Below, in pieces: positions 48,858 to 58,821 of a stretch of DNA of 64,000 bases. Position 1 is the first letter of the stretch, and each line of letters opens with the position of its first letter. The notes under the pieces were generated by a model that saw only the letters and a program-made list of their open reading frames with translations, ran no database searches and was not told the origin of the DNA. Source of the DNA: CAZSBB01 sp964605235 (lineage in GTDB: Bacteria > Planctomycetota > Phycisphaerae > Phycisphaerales > Phycisphaeraceae); the NCBI GenBank assembly GCA_964605235.1, contig CAZSBB010000028.1, positions 1-64,000 of the forward strand, given 5' to 3'. A program made the translations under genes and the position numbers.

Positions 48858-51800
48858 ATGACGCAAACCAGCCGTCCCACCTCCGACGCCATGCCCGCGC
48901 TTCAGCAGGTTCAGCAATTGCTGGAACAGCAGGGGCGTCAGTGGCGCAAGCTGGTGTTGATTGAAGGCGTGTGCATCACCTGTGCCGCCGCGCTGGGTTA
49001 CTTCCTGATGGCGGTGGCGCTCGACAGCCTGGTGCGGCTGCCGATGTTCGGGCGGCTGGTGGTGGCGCTGGGTCTGGCGGGGTGTCTGGCGCTGGTGGGA
49101 CGCTGGCAGTGGCGGCGGTGGCGGCAACTGCAACCGGACGCCGACCGCATCGCGCTGGCGGTGGAGCGGAATACGCCCGCGGGGGTGCAGAACCGCCTGA
49201 TCAATGCCGTGCAGATCGGCCGGGACCCGCGTTATGCCGACGACGACCTGGCGCGGCTGCTGGTGGACCTGAACTGGCGCGACCTGAGCGCCATGCCGCT
49301 GCGGCAGGCGCGGATTCTCAAGCCAGCGCTGCTGGGTGCCGGCAGCGCCGGCGCGGTGATGCTGGCGCTGGCGGGTTTGTGGGCGCTGCAGCCGGCGCTC
49401 TTCACCAGTTCTGCCGCCCGCATTCTGCTGCCCCTGGCGGCAATCGATCCGTTCTACCGCACCACGCTGGACATCGCGCCCGGCGATGCCGAGGTGCGCA
49501 CCGGCGAACTGAAGCTGACCATCACGCTGCGCGGCGAACCCATCGACAGCCTGACCATCCTCCGCAATGTCGATGGACGCCACACCGCCAGCGTCATTCC
49601 CGTGCCGGCCGGGGCCACGCAGGTCACGCACACGCTGACCGCCATTGACCGCGACTTCGATTATGCCGTGCGCGGCGGGGACTACACCAGCCGCTATTTC
49701 CATGTGCGGGCGCCGCGCCCGGTGCGCATCGAACGCCTGCAAGCCACCCTCGAACTGCCGGCCTATGTCGCGCGTCCGGCGGTGACCAAGCAAACCACCG
49801 GCGACCTGGAAGCCCTGCGCGGCAGCCGGGCGAGCCTGGTTTTTCATCTCGATCAGCCCGTCAACAGCGCCAAGCTGATCACGCTGGATCAGGCCGGCGC
49901 CGCGACTGAACTGCCGCTGACCCTGCGCGAGGGGCGGCTGGCGTCCGCCGAGCTGACATTCAGCGATCAGGTGGAATATCACCTGCAAGTCCAGCAGCCG
50001 GACTTCCCCAACCGCGCCACACGGGCTCACACGTTGCGGGCGCTTCCGGATCAGCCGCCGCGCGTGGAACTGGCGGGTTTGACGGATCGCAAGGAAGTGT
50101 CGCTGGATGAGCCGTTGAAGCTGTCGCTCAGCGGCAGTGATGACTACGGCCTGGATCAACTGGAAATGGTGCTGCGTCAGGAAGGCCCGCCGTCGCCCTC
50201 CACGCAGGTGGCGCCGGCCCCTTGGCGCGTGGTGCGGCAGTGGGCTGGTGACAACCAGACGCAGCTCAAGCAGAGCCTGACGCTGGCGCTGATGGAACTG
50301 GAAGTCGCCGAGGCGGACCGCGTGCAACTGGCGGGGCGAGCGCTTGATCGCGACCCCGCCCGGGCCGGCGAGTGGTCGTACAGTCCGATACAAAGCTTCA
50401 TCGTCGGCGGGCTGGGCGTGGCGCTGCAACTGACCTACGAGCAGATTCTCACCACGGAAAATGAACTGGAAAAACTCGTCGCCGCCCAGCAGGAAGTCGT
50501 GACCCAGTGCAAGCATTGGCTGGGGCAACTGCGTCCGGAGTCGGGCCGCAAGTGGGACGAGGCTCAGAACATCAAGGAACTGCACGCCGCGGCCGCCGAG
50601 CTCGGGCGGCTACAGACCGAGCGGAAACAATGGGCGGCCGGCACCGCGCGGCTGATGGCGGAAGAAGCGGGCACGCTGCGGCTGCAACTGGGTTTGCTGG
50701 CGGACACGGAACTGGAGCGGGTGGTGCGCATCATGGACGCCATCGCCGAACGCCAGCAGGCGACCAGCTTCACCCAGGCGTTCAACGATGCGCTGACCAC
50801 CGCCAACCGGATCGTCGATTCCCTGCGCGCGTTGCAAACGCAGCATCATCGGTTCCGCCGCTCGTGGGAACTGGCGCACATGATTCCCTACGTCAAGATG
50901 GTGGCGGATCGGCAGCAGGCATTGGCGGAGATCTCGACGCGGCAGGCGGAGCAGGCGGCTGCAGCGCCGGACATGGAAAAATGGCAGCGGGGTTCGAGCA
51001 GTCGGCGGCAGGCGAAACTGAGCGAACTGCGGCAATTGGCGCAGGCGGCGCTGCAGGCGTTGGGCGTGGACGGCACCGATCAGCCCATTCTGCGGGAAGC
51101 CTTCGCCCGCGCGGGCGAGGCGCTCAACCGCTCCGAACTGAAGCAGGCGATGGACGCCGCCAGCAGTCAGAGCCAGGAGGGGCAATGGTCCGCCGCCGCC
51201 GGCAGTCAAGCCGCCGCCGCTGTCGCGCTGCTGGCGATCCATGCCGACCTGCGCGCTGCCCAGACGGAAGCGGCGCGGCAGGTGATGGCGGCCCTCGCCG
51301 GCTCCGACGCCCAGACCCAGCAGCAGCTCGACCAACTGCTCGCCGGCTCGCTGGAGCAACTGCTCAGCGGCGACCCCAACGCCATCCCCATGGAAGAAAT
51401 CATCCGCATGCACAAACTGGCCCAGGACGCCAAAAAGAAGCATGAATCAGATACCGACGACGCCGGCGCCGACGGCTACCAATGGGACGATTCCATGCTG
51501 GGCCTGCTGTACGGCAAGAAACCCCCGCCGCCGGATTTCAACGTGCTGAGCCTGGCGGAAAAACCCGGCGGGCAGCGTTCGTTCCCGGAATCCTCCGACC
51601 TGCAGGGCAATAAGATCGAGTTGGCGCTGCTGGAAGGCCAGTACCAGGATCTGGTGGGCGATCTGCTGGAAGAAGCGGATGACATGCGCGACCAGTTCGA
51701 AACGTACAACCTCAATGCCCAGGGTCAGGGCGTCGAGGAAGGCGACATCGGCAAGCAGGCGGGCGACATCAACTCCGTGTCCGCGGCAGCGCCCACCGGC

Positions 51801-52526
51801 AACCAGAAGCCGCCGACCAACAACTTCGGCGGCGCGTCGCGCTCGGGACGTGGCGGAGCGCGGGCCCACGGCATGGTGGTCGGCAATGAATCCGTCAACC
51901 GGCGCGGACGCGACCAGGCGCAGGAAGGTCAGGAGCGTGTCGCCGACCAGGCCGGTGAGCTGCGCGAAGTGATGAGTGATGATCCGATGAAGGACACCTC
52001 CACCGGCATCGGCGGCAAGAAGGTGCGTTCCGACGACACGGCGTTCTCCACCAAGGATGCCGGCAAGTGGACTGACGACATGCTCGGCCGCATGGACAAG
52101 CCCCAGCAGGTGCAGAAGATCGTCGAACGGCAGGACGGCTCCTTCAGCGCGGAGATGGCGCAGCAGATGCGCGACCTGTCGAGCCAGCAGGAACAGATGA
52201 TCAAACGGCTCAAAACGCTGCGCAAGGAACTCAAGAACCTCTACCTGCCCACAGATCACATCGACCAGGCGATTGCGGAACTGTCCACCAATCTGGATGC
52301 CCTGAAGCAGACGCCCGACGCCGAGGTGTTTCGCCGGCAGGTGCAATCGCTGGATCGGCTGCGGGCGACGCTGCGGGTGTTCCGTCCCGCCGGCTCGGAT
52401 TTTCAACCCAGTCTGCCGCGCCAACAACAGATTCGCGGCCGGGTGGTGGACGATGCGCCGCGCCCGCTGAGCCCGGACTACGATGAGGCGGTCAAGCAGT
52501 ATTACGAGACGTTGACGCAACCATGA
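48858..52526 (+). CDS. DUF4175-like giant membrane protein
   Basis: 1222 residues from ATG 48858; the frame is open to 48717 but those residues cover the promoter region. Residues 33-55 and 64-82 are membrane helices, followed by a charged loop (DADRIALAVERNTPAGVQNRLINAVQI) and a third helix at about 155-180. Then come Ig-like beta domains (about 200-480), including VELAGLTDRKEVSLDEP, a helical Gln/Glu-rich coiled-coil part (about 500-880), and a low-complexity Gly/Gln-rich segment (about 960-1100). This matches the architecture of DUF4175 and related planctomycete proteins often found with MoxR, DUF58 and vWA genes. Probably an inner membrane protein with a large periplasmic part. ATGA overlap couples it to the next gene. 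Function unknown. Confidence 0.7.
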   Translation: MTQTSRPTSDAMPALQQVQQLLEQQGRQWRKLVLIEGVCITCAAALGYFLMAVALDSLVRLPMFGRLVVALGLAGCLALVGRWQWRRWRQLQPDADRIALAVERNTPAGVQNRLINAVQIGRDPRYADDDLARLLVDLNWRDLSAMPLRQARILKPALLGAGSAGAVMLALAGLWALQPALFTSSAARILLPLAAIDPFYRTTLDIAPGDAEVRTGELKLTITLRGEPIDSLTILRNVDGRHTASVIPVPAGATQVTHTLTAIDRDFDYAVRGGDYTSRYFHVRAPRPVRIERLQATLELPAYVARPAVTKQTTGDLEALRGSRASLVFHLDQPVNSAKLITLDQAGAATELPLTLREGRLASAELTFSDQVEYHLQVQQPDFPNRATRAHTLRALPDQPPRVELAGLTDRKEVSLDEPLKLSLSGSDDYGLDQLEMVLRQEGPPSPSTQVAPAPWRVVRQWAGDNQTQLKQSLTLALMELEVAEADRVQLAGRALDRDPARAGEWSYSPIQSFIVGGLGVALQLTYEQILTTENELEKLVAAQQEVVTQCKHWLGQLRPESGRKWDEAQNIKELHAAAAELGRLQTERKQWAAGTARLMAEEAGTLRLQLGLLADTELERVVRIMDAIAERQQATSFTQAFNDALTTANRIVDSLRALQTQHHRFRRSWELAHMIPYVKMVADRQQALAEISTRQAEQAAAAPDMEKWQRGSSSRRQAKLSELRQLAQAALQALGVDGTDQPILREAFARAGEALNRSELKQAMDAASSQSQEGQWSAAAGSQAAAAVALLAIHADLRAAQTEAARQVMAALAGSDAQTQQQLDQLLAGSLEQLLSGDPNAIPMEEIIRMHKLAQDAKKKHESDTDDAGADGYQWDDSMLGLLYGKKPPPPDFNVLSLAEKPGGQRSFPESSDLQGNKIELALLEGQYQDLVGDLLEEADDMRDQFETYNLNAQGQGVEEGDIGKQAGDINSVSAAAPTGNQKPPTNNFGGASRSGRGGARAHGMVVGNESVNRRGRDQAQEGQERVADQAGELREVMSDDPMKDTSTGIGGKKVRSDDTAFSTKDAGKWTDDMLGRMDKPQQVQKIVERQDGSFSAEMAQQMRDLSSQQEQMIKRLKTLRKELKNLYLPTDHIDQAIAELSTNLDALKQTPDAEVFRRQVQSLDRLRATLRVFRPAGSDFQPSLPRQQQIRGRVVDDAPRPLSPDYDEAVKQYYETLTQP

Positions 52527-53722
52527 CGCACGCGCCCGCCGGCTATTTTCACCTGCTGCGAATCGCGCTGGGCGTGATCGCTTTGGCTGCGCCCGCCGAC
52601 AGCCAGATGATGCCCACCACGCAGGTCAAGCGCGAGGACACCAGCTTTCTGGTGCGGATTCCCGCGGCGGATATGACCTGCGCAGCGGTGAGTGATGCCA
52701 TGGGACTGCTGGCGCTGGGCCGCACCCCCGGAACCCCCGGAGCCCCGACCGCGCCGCAGGTCAGCGTCTATCGCCTGGACGCCCAGGGGTTGCCCGGTGC
52801 CCAGCCGCTGGTGAGTTTCGACCTGCCGCGTCCCGCGGAGCTGCCCGCCGAGCGTCAGACCATGCCGCTGAGCCTGGTGTTTCACCCGCGTCTGCCGGTG
52901 CTGTACGTCTGGCAGCGCACCGTTCGGCCGCGCGAGGATGATGAGAAGTGGGATGCGGTGTATGACCGCTGCCATCCGCTGCTGGTGGTGCGGATCGAGG
53001 GCGAGCAGATTCACGAGCAGAAAGGCGTGGAACTGGGCGCACGGGTTGATGAAGGCAATCCCGTGGGCTTCATCGCGCTGGATGAGGCGGCGCGGCGGTT
53101 GTATGTGCCCAACCTCCGGCAGCCGCGCACGGTCAAGGGGGAAGATCGACTGATTCCAGGCGTGGGCTATCTGGAACTGGATGAGGCGGGACAGGTGGTG
53201 CTGCGCGACGGCAAGCCGGCGCTGCATGCGACGTTCTCCAATGTGTTTCACCGGGACCAGATTGCCGGCGGATTTGTGCCGGTGTCGGATGAACGGGTGA
53301 TCATTGCGGGAACGTATGGCCCATTGAGCTGGAATCTGGCGGACCTGGGGCAGCGGTTTCAGGTGTTTTACACCTGGCCGCCGCGTTACCAGCGCCGCAT
53401 CGGCGGACATCCAACGCTGCCGATCGTGTACATGACCGCCGATGACCAGGGCTATGTCTATTGTTTTCGCCATGTGCAGGGCGTGGTGACGCTGCTCCCG
53501 CAGATCAGCTACGCCAGCGGCCCGTTCACCCCGCCGGTGGTGCTCGACGCCCAGCGGCTGGTGGCGTTTGGCGGCGTGAACCTCATCACGGTTTTCGAAC
53601 TGGCGGAGGACGGCCGGTTCACCGGTCAGTTCAGCACCATCCCGACGCGCAACCCCCGCGTGCAGGCGCTGGTGTACAGTCGGCGCTTCAGCAAGCTCTA
53701 TGTCACCGAGACCTCGCCGTGA
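52523..53722 (+). CDS. Probable exported beta-propeller protein of unknown function
   Basis: 399 residues. A short hydrophobic N-terminus (LLRIALGVIALAAPADSQ) is a likely signal peptide. Repeating strand pairs such as LVFHPRLPVLYVWQRT, IALDEAARRLYVPNLRQ, GHPTLPIVYMTADDQGYVYCF and LVYSRRFSKLYVTETS resemble the seven-bladed YVTN/lactonase type of propeller. ATG 52523 overlaps the stop of the DUF4175-like gene by 4 nt (ATGA), so translation is coupled. No catalytic motif seen. Its place in the operon suggests a periplasmic accessory. Confidence 0.6.
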   Translation: MTHAPAGYFHLLRIALGVIALAAPADSQMMPTTQVKREDTSFLVRIPAADMTCAAVSDAMGLLALGRTPGTPGAPTAPQVSVYRLDAQGLPGAQPLVSFDLPRPAELPAERQTMPLSLVFHPRLPVLYVWQRTVRPREDDEKWDAVYDRCHPLLVVRIEGEQIHEQKGVELGARVDEGNPVGFIALDEAARRLYVPNLRQPRTVKGEDRLIPGVGYLELDEAGQVVLRDGKPALHATFSNVFHRDQIAGGFVPVSDERVIIAGTYGPLSWNLADLGQRFQVFYTWPPRYQRRIGGHPTLPIVYMTADDQGYVYCFRHVQGVVTLLPQISYASGPFTPPVVLDAQRLVAFGGVNLITVFELAEDGRFTGQFSTIPTRNPRVQALVYSRRFSKLYVTETSP

Positions 53723-53724
53723 GC

Positions 53725-54585
53725 ATGACGCCCTCCCTCCCGCAGCCGCCGCAGCACCGCGCCGCGTTATGGACAACGCGCGGGCGTCAATCCGTGCGCC
53801 CGGCGGCGACGCCCCGCCCCGCAACGCTCCCGGCCCATGACCAGCGGGTTGCACAACCGCCGCTCGCCAGTCAGTGGACCGGTCTCGAACGTCGCAGGAG
53901 AGGTGGAAAATGGGTCAGGTCTATTTTTTCGCAGGTCGGCGCGGGACTGCTCCTGGTCCTGCTGGGCGTGGCGGTCAGTCCCGCGTCGGGGCGCACGATT
54001 GAGCTGACCGACCTGGACTGCGAACTGATGGCGGCGATACATGAGGAAGCGCCCTTGCTGTCCTGGGCGGGAGGCGGCGCCAATGGCGTTTACGGCAACT
54101 TCACGCTGGATTTCGACAGCCGGGGACAGCGCGACCGCCAGGCGTTTCTCATCCAGTTTCCCCTGCAGGGGCGCATCCCCGAAGGCATGCGCATCGTGCG
54201 CGCCGAGTTGATCGTCCCCCTCGCCACGGTTTATCCCGAAGAACTGCAACCCCGCCTGGCGCTGCGGCGGCTCGAAGCGTCCTGGGGCATCGGCGTGTGC
54301 TACCTGTACCGCCAGCAGTTGCCCGAGGTGCTGCCGTGGGCGCAGCCGGGCGCGCTGGCGCCGGGGAAGGATCGCGCCCGCCGCCCCAGCGCGGTGGTTC
54401 GCACCAAAACCGTGGGCGACCTGAGCATCGATGTCACGCAGGATGTGGAAATCTGGAACGCCGGCCTGATGGCCAATTACGGCTGGATTCTCGAACTCGA
54501 CGAGGACAGCGCCCTGGTTCGCATGTACTCACCCCCCTGGAGCCCTGGCACGTGGAAGTTGCGCATCACATTCGAGCCGCGCTGA
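53725..54585 (+). CDS. Membrane-anchored or exported DNRLRE/CBM96-like beta-sandwich protein
   Basis: 286 residues from ATG 53725 (GTG 53719 also in frame). Residues 1-63 are Pro/Arg-rich and look non-structural; a hydrophobic segment follows (VGAGLLLVLLGVAVSPASG), then a DNRLRE-like domain: RQAFLIQFPLQGRIPEGMRIVRAELIVPL, LALRRLEASWGIG, TVGDLSIDVTQDVEIWNAG and WILELDEDSALVRMYS. Such domains bind carbohydrate or form surface adhesion modules. A good ribosome site AGGAGAGG (53895-53902) lies just before the hydrophobic segment, but the ATG behind it (53909) is in another frame and stops after about 30 codons. The true start may therefore be internal, or a base error may be present. Downstream gene overlaps by 34 nt. 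Confidence 0.6.
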   Translation: MTPSLPQPPQHRAALWTTRGRQSVRPAATPRPATLPAHDQRVAQPPLASQWTGLERRRRGGKWVRSIFSQVGAGLLLVLLGVAVSPASGRTIELTDLDCELMAAIHEEAPLLSWAGGGANGVYGNFTLDFDSRGQRDRQAFLIQFPLQGRIPEGMRIVRAELIVPLATVYPEELQPRLALRRLEASWGIGVCYLYRQQLPEVLPWAQPGALAPGKDRARRPSAVVRTKTVGDLSIDVTQDVEIWNAGLMANYGWILELDEDSALVRMYSPPWSPGTWKLRITFEPR

Positions 54586-57242
54586 ACCTCGCCGGCGCGG
54601 GGGTGCTGTTGCTGCTGGCGCTCGCGGGCGCGGCGGCACACGCCGACACAACCAGCCCACCCTGGCTGGAGGGCTATGCGGCGCGCTTCGAGTTGCAGAT
54701 CACCGGTCCCGCCGACCGGGCGGTATGTCAATCCGCGCTCGCCACCCTGCCCACGGGGGGACTCTGCCGCGCGGATGCCGGGGACATCACGGTGCAGACC
54801 CCCGATGGCAAAGTGCTGCCGGTCACCATCCTTTCGCACACGCCGGGGCAGCACACGATCATTCAGTTTCCCCGGCAGGCGGGGATTTACCGCTATTTCG
54901 CCAGCGTGGGGCATCCCACCGCGGTCGGTGAACGCGGGCCGGGTCTGCCCGAGGGCCTGACGCTGGAGATTCGTCAGTGGGACAACCTGCCCATGGACGA
55001 CTGGCCGCAGATGCGCGATGGACTGGCCAAAGCGCCCCTGCTCGACAGCTTTCAGGTGGCGGAGATCATTCAGTCCTCCAATCCCGCGCGGCCGAGCGAT
55101 CCGCTGAACTTCTCGGCCTCGTACCGGGGCTATCTGCGCATCGACCAGGCGGGCCCCTATCGCTTTCTGGTCAACAGCGACGACGCCGCCTTCCTGTTCA
55201 TTGATGACTTTCTCGTCTGTCAGCGTCCGGGCCAGAACCTCCCGCTGCGGGGCCAGGTGTCCGTGGCCGACACCGGCGGCGTGATTGAGCTGACCAAAGG
55301 CGTGCATCGCATCGAAGTCCATCATGCGGTGAGCAATCGCAACTCGGCGTACGGCCTGTGCGCGTTGATGTGGTTTCCCCAGGGCCAGAAAGGCGAGCGG
55401 CAACGCTGGGAACTGGTGGATAAAGAGCACTTTGTGCAGGCGGATCATGCCCGGGTGGCGCGGGTGCAGTTTGCGGCGGAGCGTCCCGGGGCGATTTTCG
55501 CGCATGGATTGGATGATTCGCTGACCACGCAGACGGGCATGAAGCTGTATCTCGTGCGGTTTGCCGCCCATGCCGACCCACTGCCCAGCGACGAACAACT
55601 GCACTGGGACTTCGGCGACGGGCAGATCGGCGTTGGGCGCCAGCCGCTGCATGTCTACTTCACCGCCGGCGACTTCACGGTCAAGCTCCGCGTGGGCGAC
55701 GCCGGCCCGGTGTTTCAGCAGCGCGTGCATGTCTGGCCCAGCCCGGGCAAGACCAGCCCGTTTTCCCCGGGCAATGTGGTGGAATGGTTTGCCGCCCAGA
55801 ATTGGCGCCAGGGCGAGCTGGACCGGGTGTACCAGATGTTCGACTTCCTGCTCATCTGCGACTACGCCCAGCGCTGGCCGTTGATGGCGCAGGTCACCGC
55901 CTATCTGCTCGAACAGAATGACAGCGACCCGCAACTCCGCGCGGACTTGTACAACGCCCGCATTGAAGCCCTGGGGCAGATCGGCCAGGCCAATGAAGCG
56001 CTGCAGGCGGCGGATCAGGCGATCGAACAATTCGCCCGGCTGCCGACCCAGCGGCTGACCCTGCAACTCGCCAAAGCCCGGGTGCTGCATCGCCAGCTGC
56101 GCGACCTGGGCCGCGCGGGGCAACTGTATGAAGCCATCATTGCCGAGCATCGTCGCCTGGATGATCCGCAACTGCGTCTGGCCGCCATCCGCTGGGGCGA
56201 TGTCTGCTCCGACGCCGGCGACCAGAGTCAGGCGGCGCGCTGCTATCGCCTGGCGCAGACCCTCGGCGGCAGTGCCTACCAGACCACCGCGGTCACCGAA
56301 GCCATCAGCCGCGGGGCGCAGATGCGGGTGATCGAACAGACGCTCAACAAAGGCGATCTGCGGCAGACCATCGACCTGCTGCGCAAGCTGGAAATGCGGC
56401 AGCCCGAGCAGAAACTCAGCGGCCTATACCGCCTGATCGCCGGCGAAACCGCGCGGCTGACCGGCCGGCATGAAGACGCGCTGACCGATTATGAAGCGCT
56501 GCTGCGCATGACCCAGTGGGCCGGGTATCACGACCGCGCGACCTTCGGCATCGCCGACACCTATCGGCGGAAAACCGACCTGTCGCGCGCCCAGCAATGG
56601 CTCGACACCCTGCGCCAGACCTATCCCAACTACGGCGTCAAGGAGCAGCTCGATCAATACGCCAGCCTGCTCAAGCTCGCCACCGAACGTCAGGGACAGG
56701 GCGTCTGGCCCATGCAGGCGGTCACGGATGACTTCGAGCCGCGCGACGGCAAACCGCATGGCCCGATCGGGGTTTATCGCGTCGCGCCGGGGCTGGGGCT
56801 GGCGGGCGCCACCATCGGACTGATGGACAACCACGGGAAATACATCGGCTACATGGATTACGAATTGCCGCTGCGCAATCTCGTGCCCGGCGGGTGGTAC
56901 TGGGTCGAAATGTGGTACCGCGAATCCCTGCTGCAGTCCCGGCATCGTTACTACGCCCATATTCACACCTACCTGCAGGATGAAGCGGGCAAAATGCATG
57001 ACGGCTTCCACAACGAAGGCACGATGTACTTCCAACGCACCTATGGCCAGTGGCGGAAGTTCGGCTTCATGCACACCGCCCCGCCCACCGTCGACGGCAA
57101 ACTGTCTTTTTCCCTTCGGCATAGCTGGGGCGACATCGAAGTGGACGGCCTGAGCATTCGCCGGGTCACCGACGCCCAGCATGCCGCCCTGTTCAATTTC
57201 ATCGAAGGCGCCGGCCAGGAAACGGAGCCCAGCGATGAGTAA
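54552..57242 (+). CDS. Exported PA14-PKD-TPR protein
   Basis: 896 residues from GTG 54552, overlapping the previous gene by 34 nt; the frame is open upstream but without a domain. Signal peptide LNLAGAGVLLLLALAGAAAHA. Residues about 165-280 are a PA14 sugar-binding domain (ASYRGYLRIDQAGPYRFLVNSDDAAFLFID). Residues about 347-395 are PKD-like (LHWDFGDGQIGVGRQPLHVYFTAGDFTVKLRV). Residues about 413-710 are TPR-like helical repeats. The C-terminal ~150 residues are a carbohydrate-binding-like beta-sandwich. Likely a periplasmic or surface scaffold that binds glycan and partner proteins. The next gene starts 8 nt before its stop. No enzyme motif. Confidence 0.7.
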   Translation: MEVAHHIRAALNLAGAGVLLLLALAGAAAHADTTSPPWLEGYAARFELQITGPADRAVCQSALATLPTGGLCRADAGDITVQTPDGKVLPVTILSHTPGQHTIIQFPRQAGIYRYFASVGHPTAVGERGPGLPEGLTLEIRQWDNLPMDDWPQMRDGLAKAPLLDSFQVAEIIQSSNPARPSDPLNFSASYRGYLRIDQAGPYRFLVNSDDAAFLFIDDFLVCQRPGQNLPLRGQVSVADTGGVIELTKGVHRIEVHHAVSNRNSAYGLCALMWFPQGQKGERQRWELVDKEHFVQADHARVARVQFAAERPGAIFAHGLDDSLTTQTGMKLYLVRFAAHADPLPSDEQLHWDFGDGQIGVGRQPLHVYFTAGDFTVKLRVGDAGPVFQQRVHVWPSPGKTSPFSPGNVVEWFAAQNWRQGELDRVYQMFDFLLICDYAQRWPLMAQVTAYLLEQNDSDPQLRADLYNARIEALGQIGQANEALQAADQAIEQFARLPTQRLTLQLAKARVLHRQLRDLGRAGQLYEAIIAEHRRLDDPQLRLAAIRWGDVCSDAGDQSQAARCYRLAQTLGGSAYQTTAVTEAISRGAQMRVIEQTLNKGDLRQTIDLLRKLEMRQPEQKLSGLYRLIAGETARLTGRHEDALTDYEALLRMTQWAGYHDRATFGIADTYRRKTDLSRAQQWLDTLRQTYPNYGVKEQLDQYASLLKLATERQGQGVWPMQAVTDDFEPRDGKPHGPIGVYRVAPGLGLAGATIGLMDNHGKYIGYMDYELPLRNLVPGGWYWVEMWYRESLLQSRHRYYAHIHTYLQDEAGKMHDGFHNEGTMYFQRTYGQWRKFGFMHTAPPTVDGKLSFSLRHSWGDIEVDGLSIRRVTDAQHAALFNFIEGAGQETEPSDE

Positions 57243-58821
57243 ACCTTTCCTGTCCAGCCTCGGCGTCCTGTTGAGTTGCTGCCTGCTGTTGCCGGTTGCG
57301 CCAGCGCCGGTCAACGCCGCGGAGATTTACTCCAACGGCACCGGCGGCGGCGACTGGGCGGACGCCAGCACCTGGCGCGGCGGTGTGGTCCCCGGCCCCA
57401 ACGACGTGGCGGTGGTGGCGCGCGAGGATGAGGTGATCTTCGCCCGCAACGATTCCGAGCAAACCACCTGCCTCGAATTGCATCTGGACCCGCGCGGCGT
57501 GCTGCGGTTCAAGCCCCGGGCGGGCAAAGTGGTCATGCAGGTCGCCGGCCCGGTGGTGTCCTATGGCGCCATTCGCATGGATGGCGCGCAAAGCGCCCAG
57601 GATGAGATGGGGTTCCACCTGATCGCCGAGAAGCCCGAGGAACGCAAGATCACCATCAAAGAGGAAGGCCTGTTCGCGGCAACCGGCTGGCCGGACCTGC
57701 CCGAAGGTCGGCGCAACGTCACCCTGCGCGCGGGCGCGCCGCTGACGGACCAGAACCAGGCCGGCGGCGATGGCGGCGTGCTGGCGGCCGGTGATGGATG
57801 CGGCCTGGATGTGCGCCATGTGCATGTCGACAACCTGCGCCTGGCGGGCAATGAAATCGACAACACCGGCGCGGAGTTCAACGAGCGCCTGGTCATCGAG
57901 CACAATCGCTTCACCCGCGACGCTTTGGTGACCCTGGTGCACTGCGACACGCCCACCATCACCAACAATGTCTTCCGCAAGCCCGAAGGCGGCTGGGTGC
58001 AGCCGGCGGCGATCCATCTGCACGCCTGTCCGCTGGCGGAAGTCCGCGACAATGACATCGAAGGCATGTACTACCACGGCATCCAGGGCAATCACAGTGC
58101 CGACGGCGCCGTGCTGCGCAACCGCATCACCAAGGCCTACATCGGCCTGGTCTGGACCCATGGCAACCTGATGGCGCAGGCGCTGCAAATCAGCGGCGCC
58201 CGCCATGGCATCAGCTTCAGCCATGGCGGCGGCGCGATCGACGGCCTGCTCACCCGCAATTGCATGCTGCCGCTGATCAAGGGCAACGGCGTCCTGCAGG
58301 TCAGCAATTGGATCGATGATGGCGAACGCAGCAAACACCAGGTCAGCGTGACGCAGGGCCGACTGGAACTGCTCAACACCAACATCCAGCCCGAGCAGGT
58401 CAAGGTGGACGCCAACGCCGCCTTGCCGGAGTCTGAAACCGAAGGCGCGCTGGTGCGCAGCCGCTATTTCCTCCTCGCCGCCGTTGCAGGCGATCCGCCA
58501 CCCGGCGCGCAGATCGTGGTCGAACGCAAGGATTGGCAACCCCCGCGCCCCGGAGCCCAGGATCCCAACGTCACCAACAGCCCCGCACCCTTGTCGCGCA
58601 TGCGGCTGACGCCCCTGCCCGCCACCATGCGCAGCCTGATCGTCACCGCCTGGCAATATGACCTGCAACGCCAACTCGTCCCCGCGCCGGCTTATCGCGT
58701 GCGGCTGGTCAAGTCCGCCGACGATCCGACCGTGCTGCGCGAAGTGGAAGTGACGCCCAACGACCAATGGTTCCGCGCGGCGCCCAATGAGCCGCAACCC
58801 ACCGTGGAGTTGCAACCGTGA
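57235..58821 (+). CDS. Exported right-handed beta-helix protein (locus F)
   Basis: 528 residues. GGAG (57224-57227) supports ATG 57235; signal peptide LGVLLSCCLLLPVAPAPVNAA. The opening IYSNGTGGGDWADASTWRGGVVPGPNDVAVV is the start of G8-like or CEMIP-type beta-helix proteins. The central helix carries VHVDNLRLAGNEIDNTG, LVIEHNRFTRDALVTLVHCDTPTITNNVF and AVLRNRITKAYIGLVW. C-terminal about 90 residues are a small beta domain. It overlaps the neighbouring genes at both ends (8 and 4 nt). Possible polysaccharide lyase or adhesin; no catalytic residues identified. Confidence 0.7.
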   Translation: MSKPFLSSLGVLLSCCLLLPVAPAPVNAAEIYSNGTGGGDWADASTWRGGVVPGPNDVAVVAREDEVIFARNDSEQTTCLELHLDPRGVLRFKPRAGKVVMQVAGPVVSYGAIRMDGAQSAQDEMGFHLIAEKPEERKITIKEEGLFAATGWPDLPEGRRNVTLRAGAPLTDQNQAGGDGGVLAAGDGCGLDVRHVHVDNLRLAGNEIDNTGAEFNERLVIEHNRFTRDALVTLVHCDTPTITNNVFRKPEGGWVQPAAIHLHACPLAEVRDNDIEGMYYHGIQGNHSADGAVLRNRITKAYIGLVWTHGNLMAQALQISGARHGISFSHGGGAIDGLLTRNCMLPLIKGNGVLQVSNWIDDGERSKHQVSVTQGRLELLNTNIQPEQVKVDANAALPESETEGALVRSRYFLLAAVAGDPPPGAQIVVERKDWQPPRPGAQDPNVTNSPAPLSRMRLTPLPATMRSLIVTAWQYDLQRQLVPAPAYRVRLVKSADDPTVLREVEVTPNDQWFRAAPNEPQPTVELQP

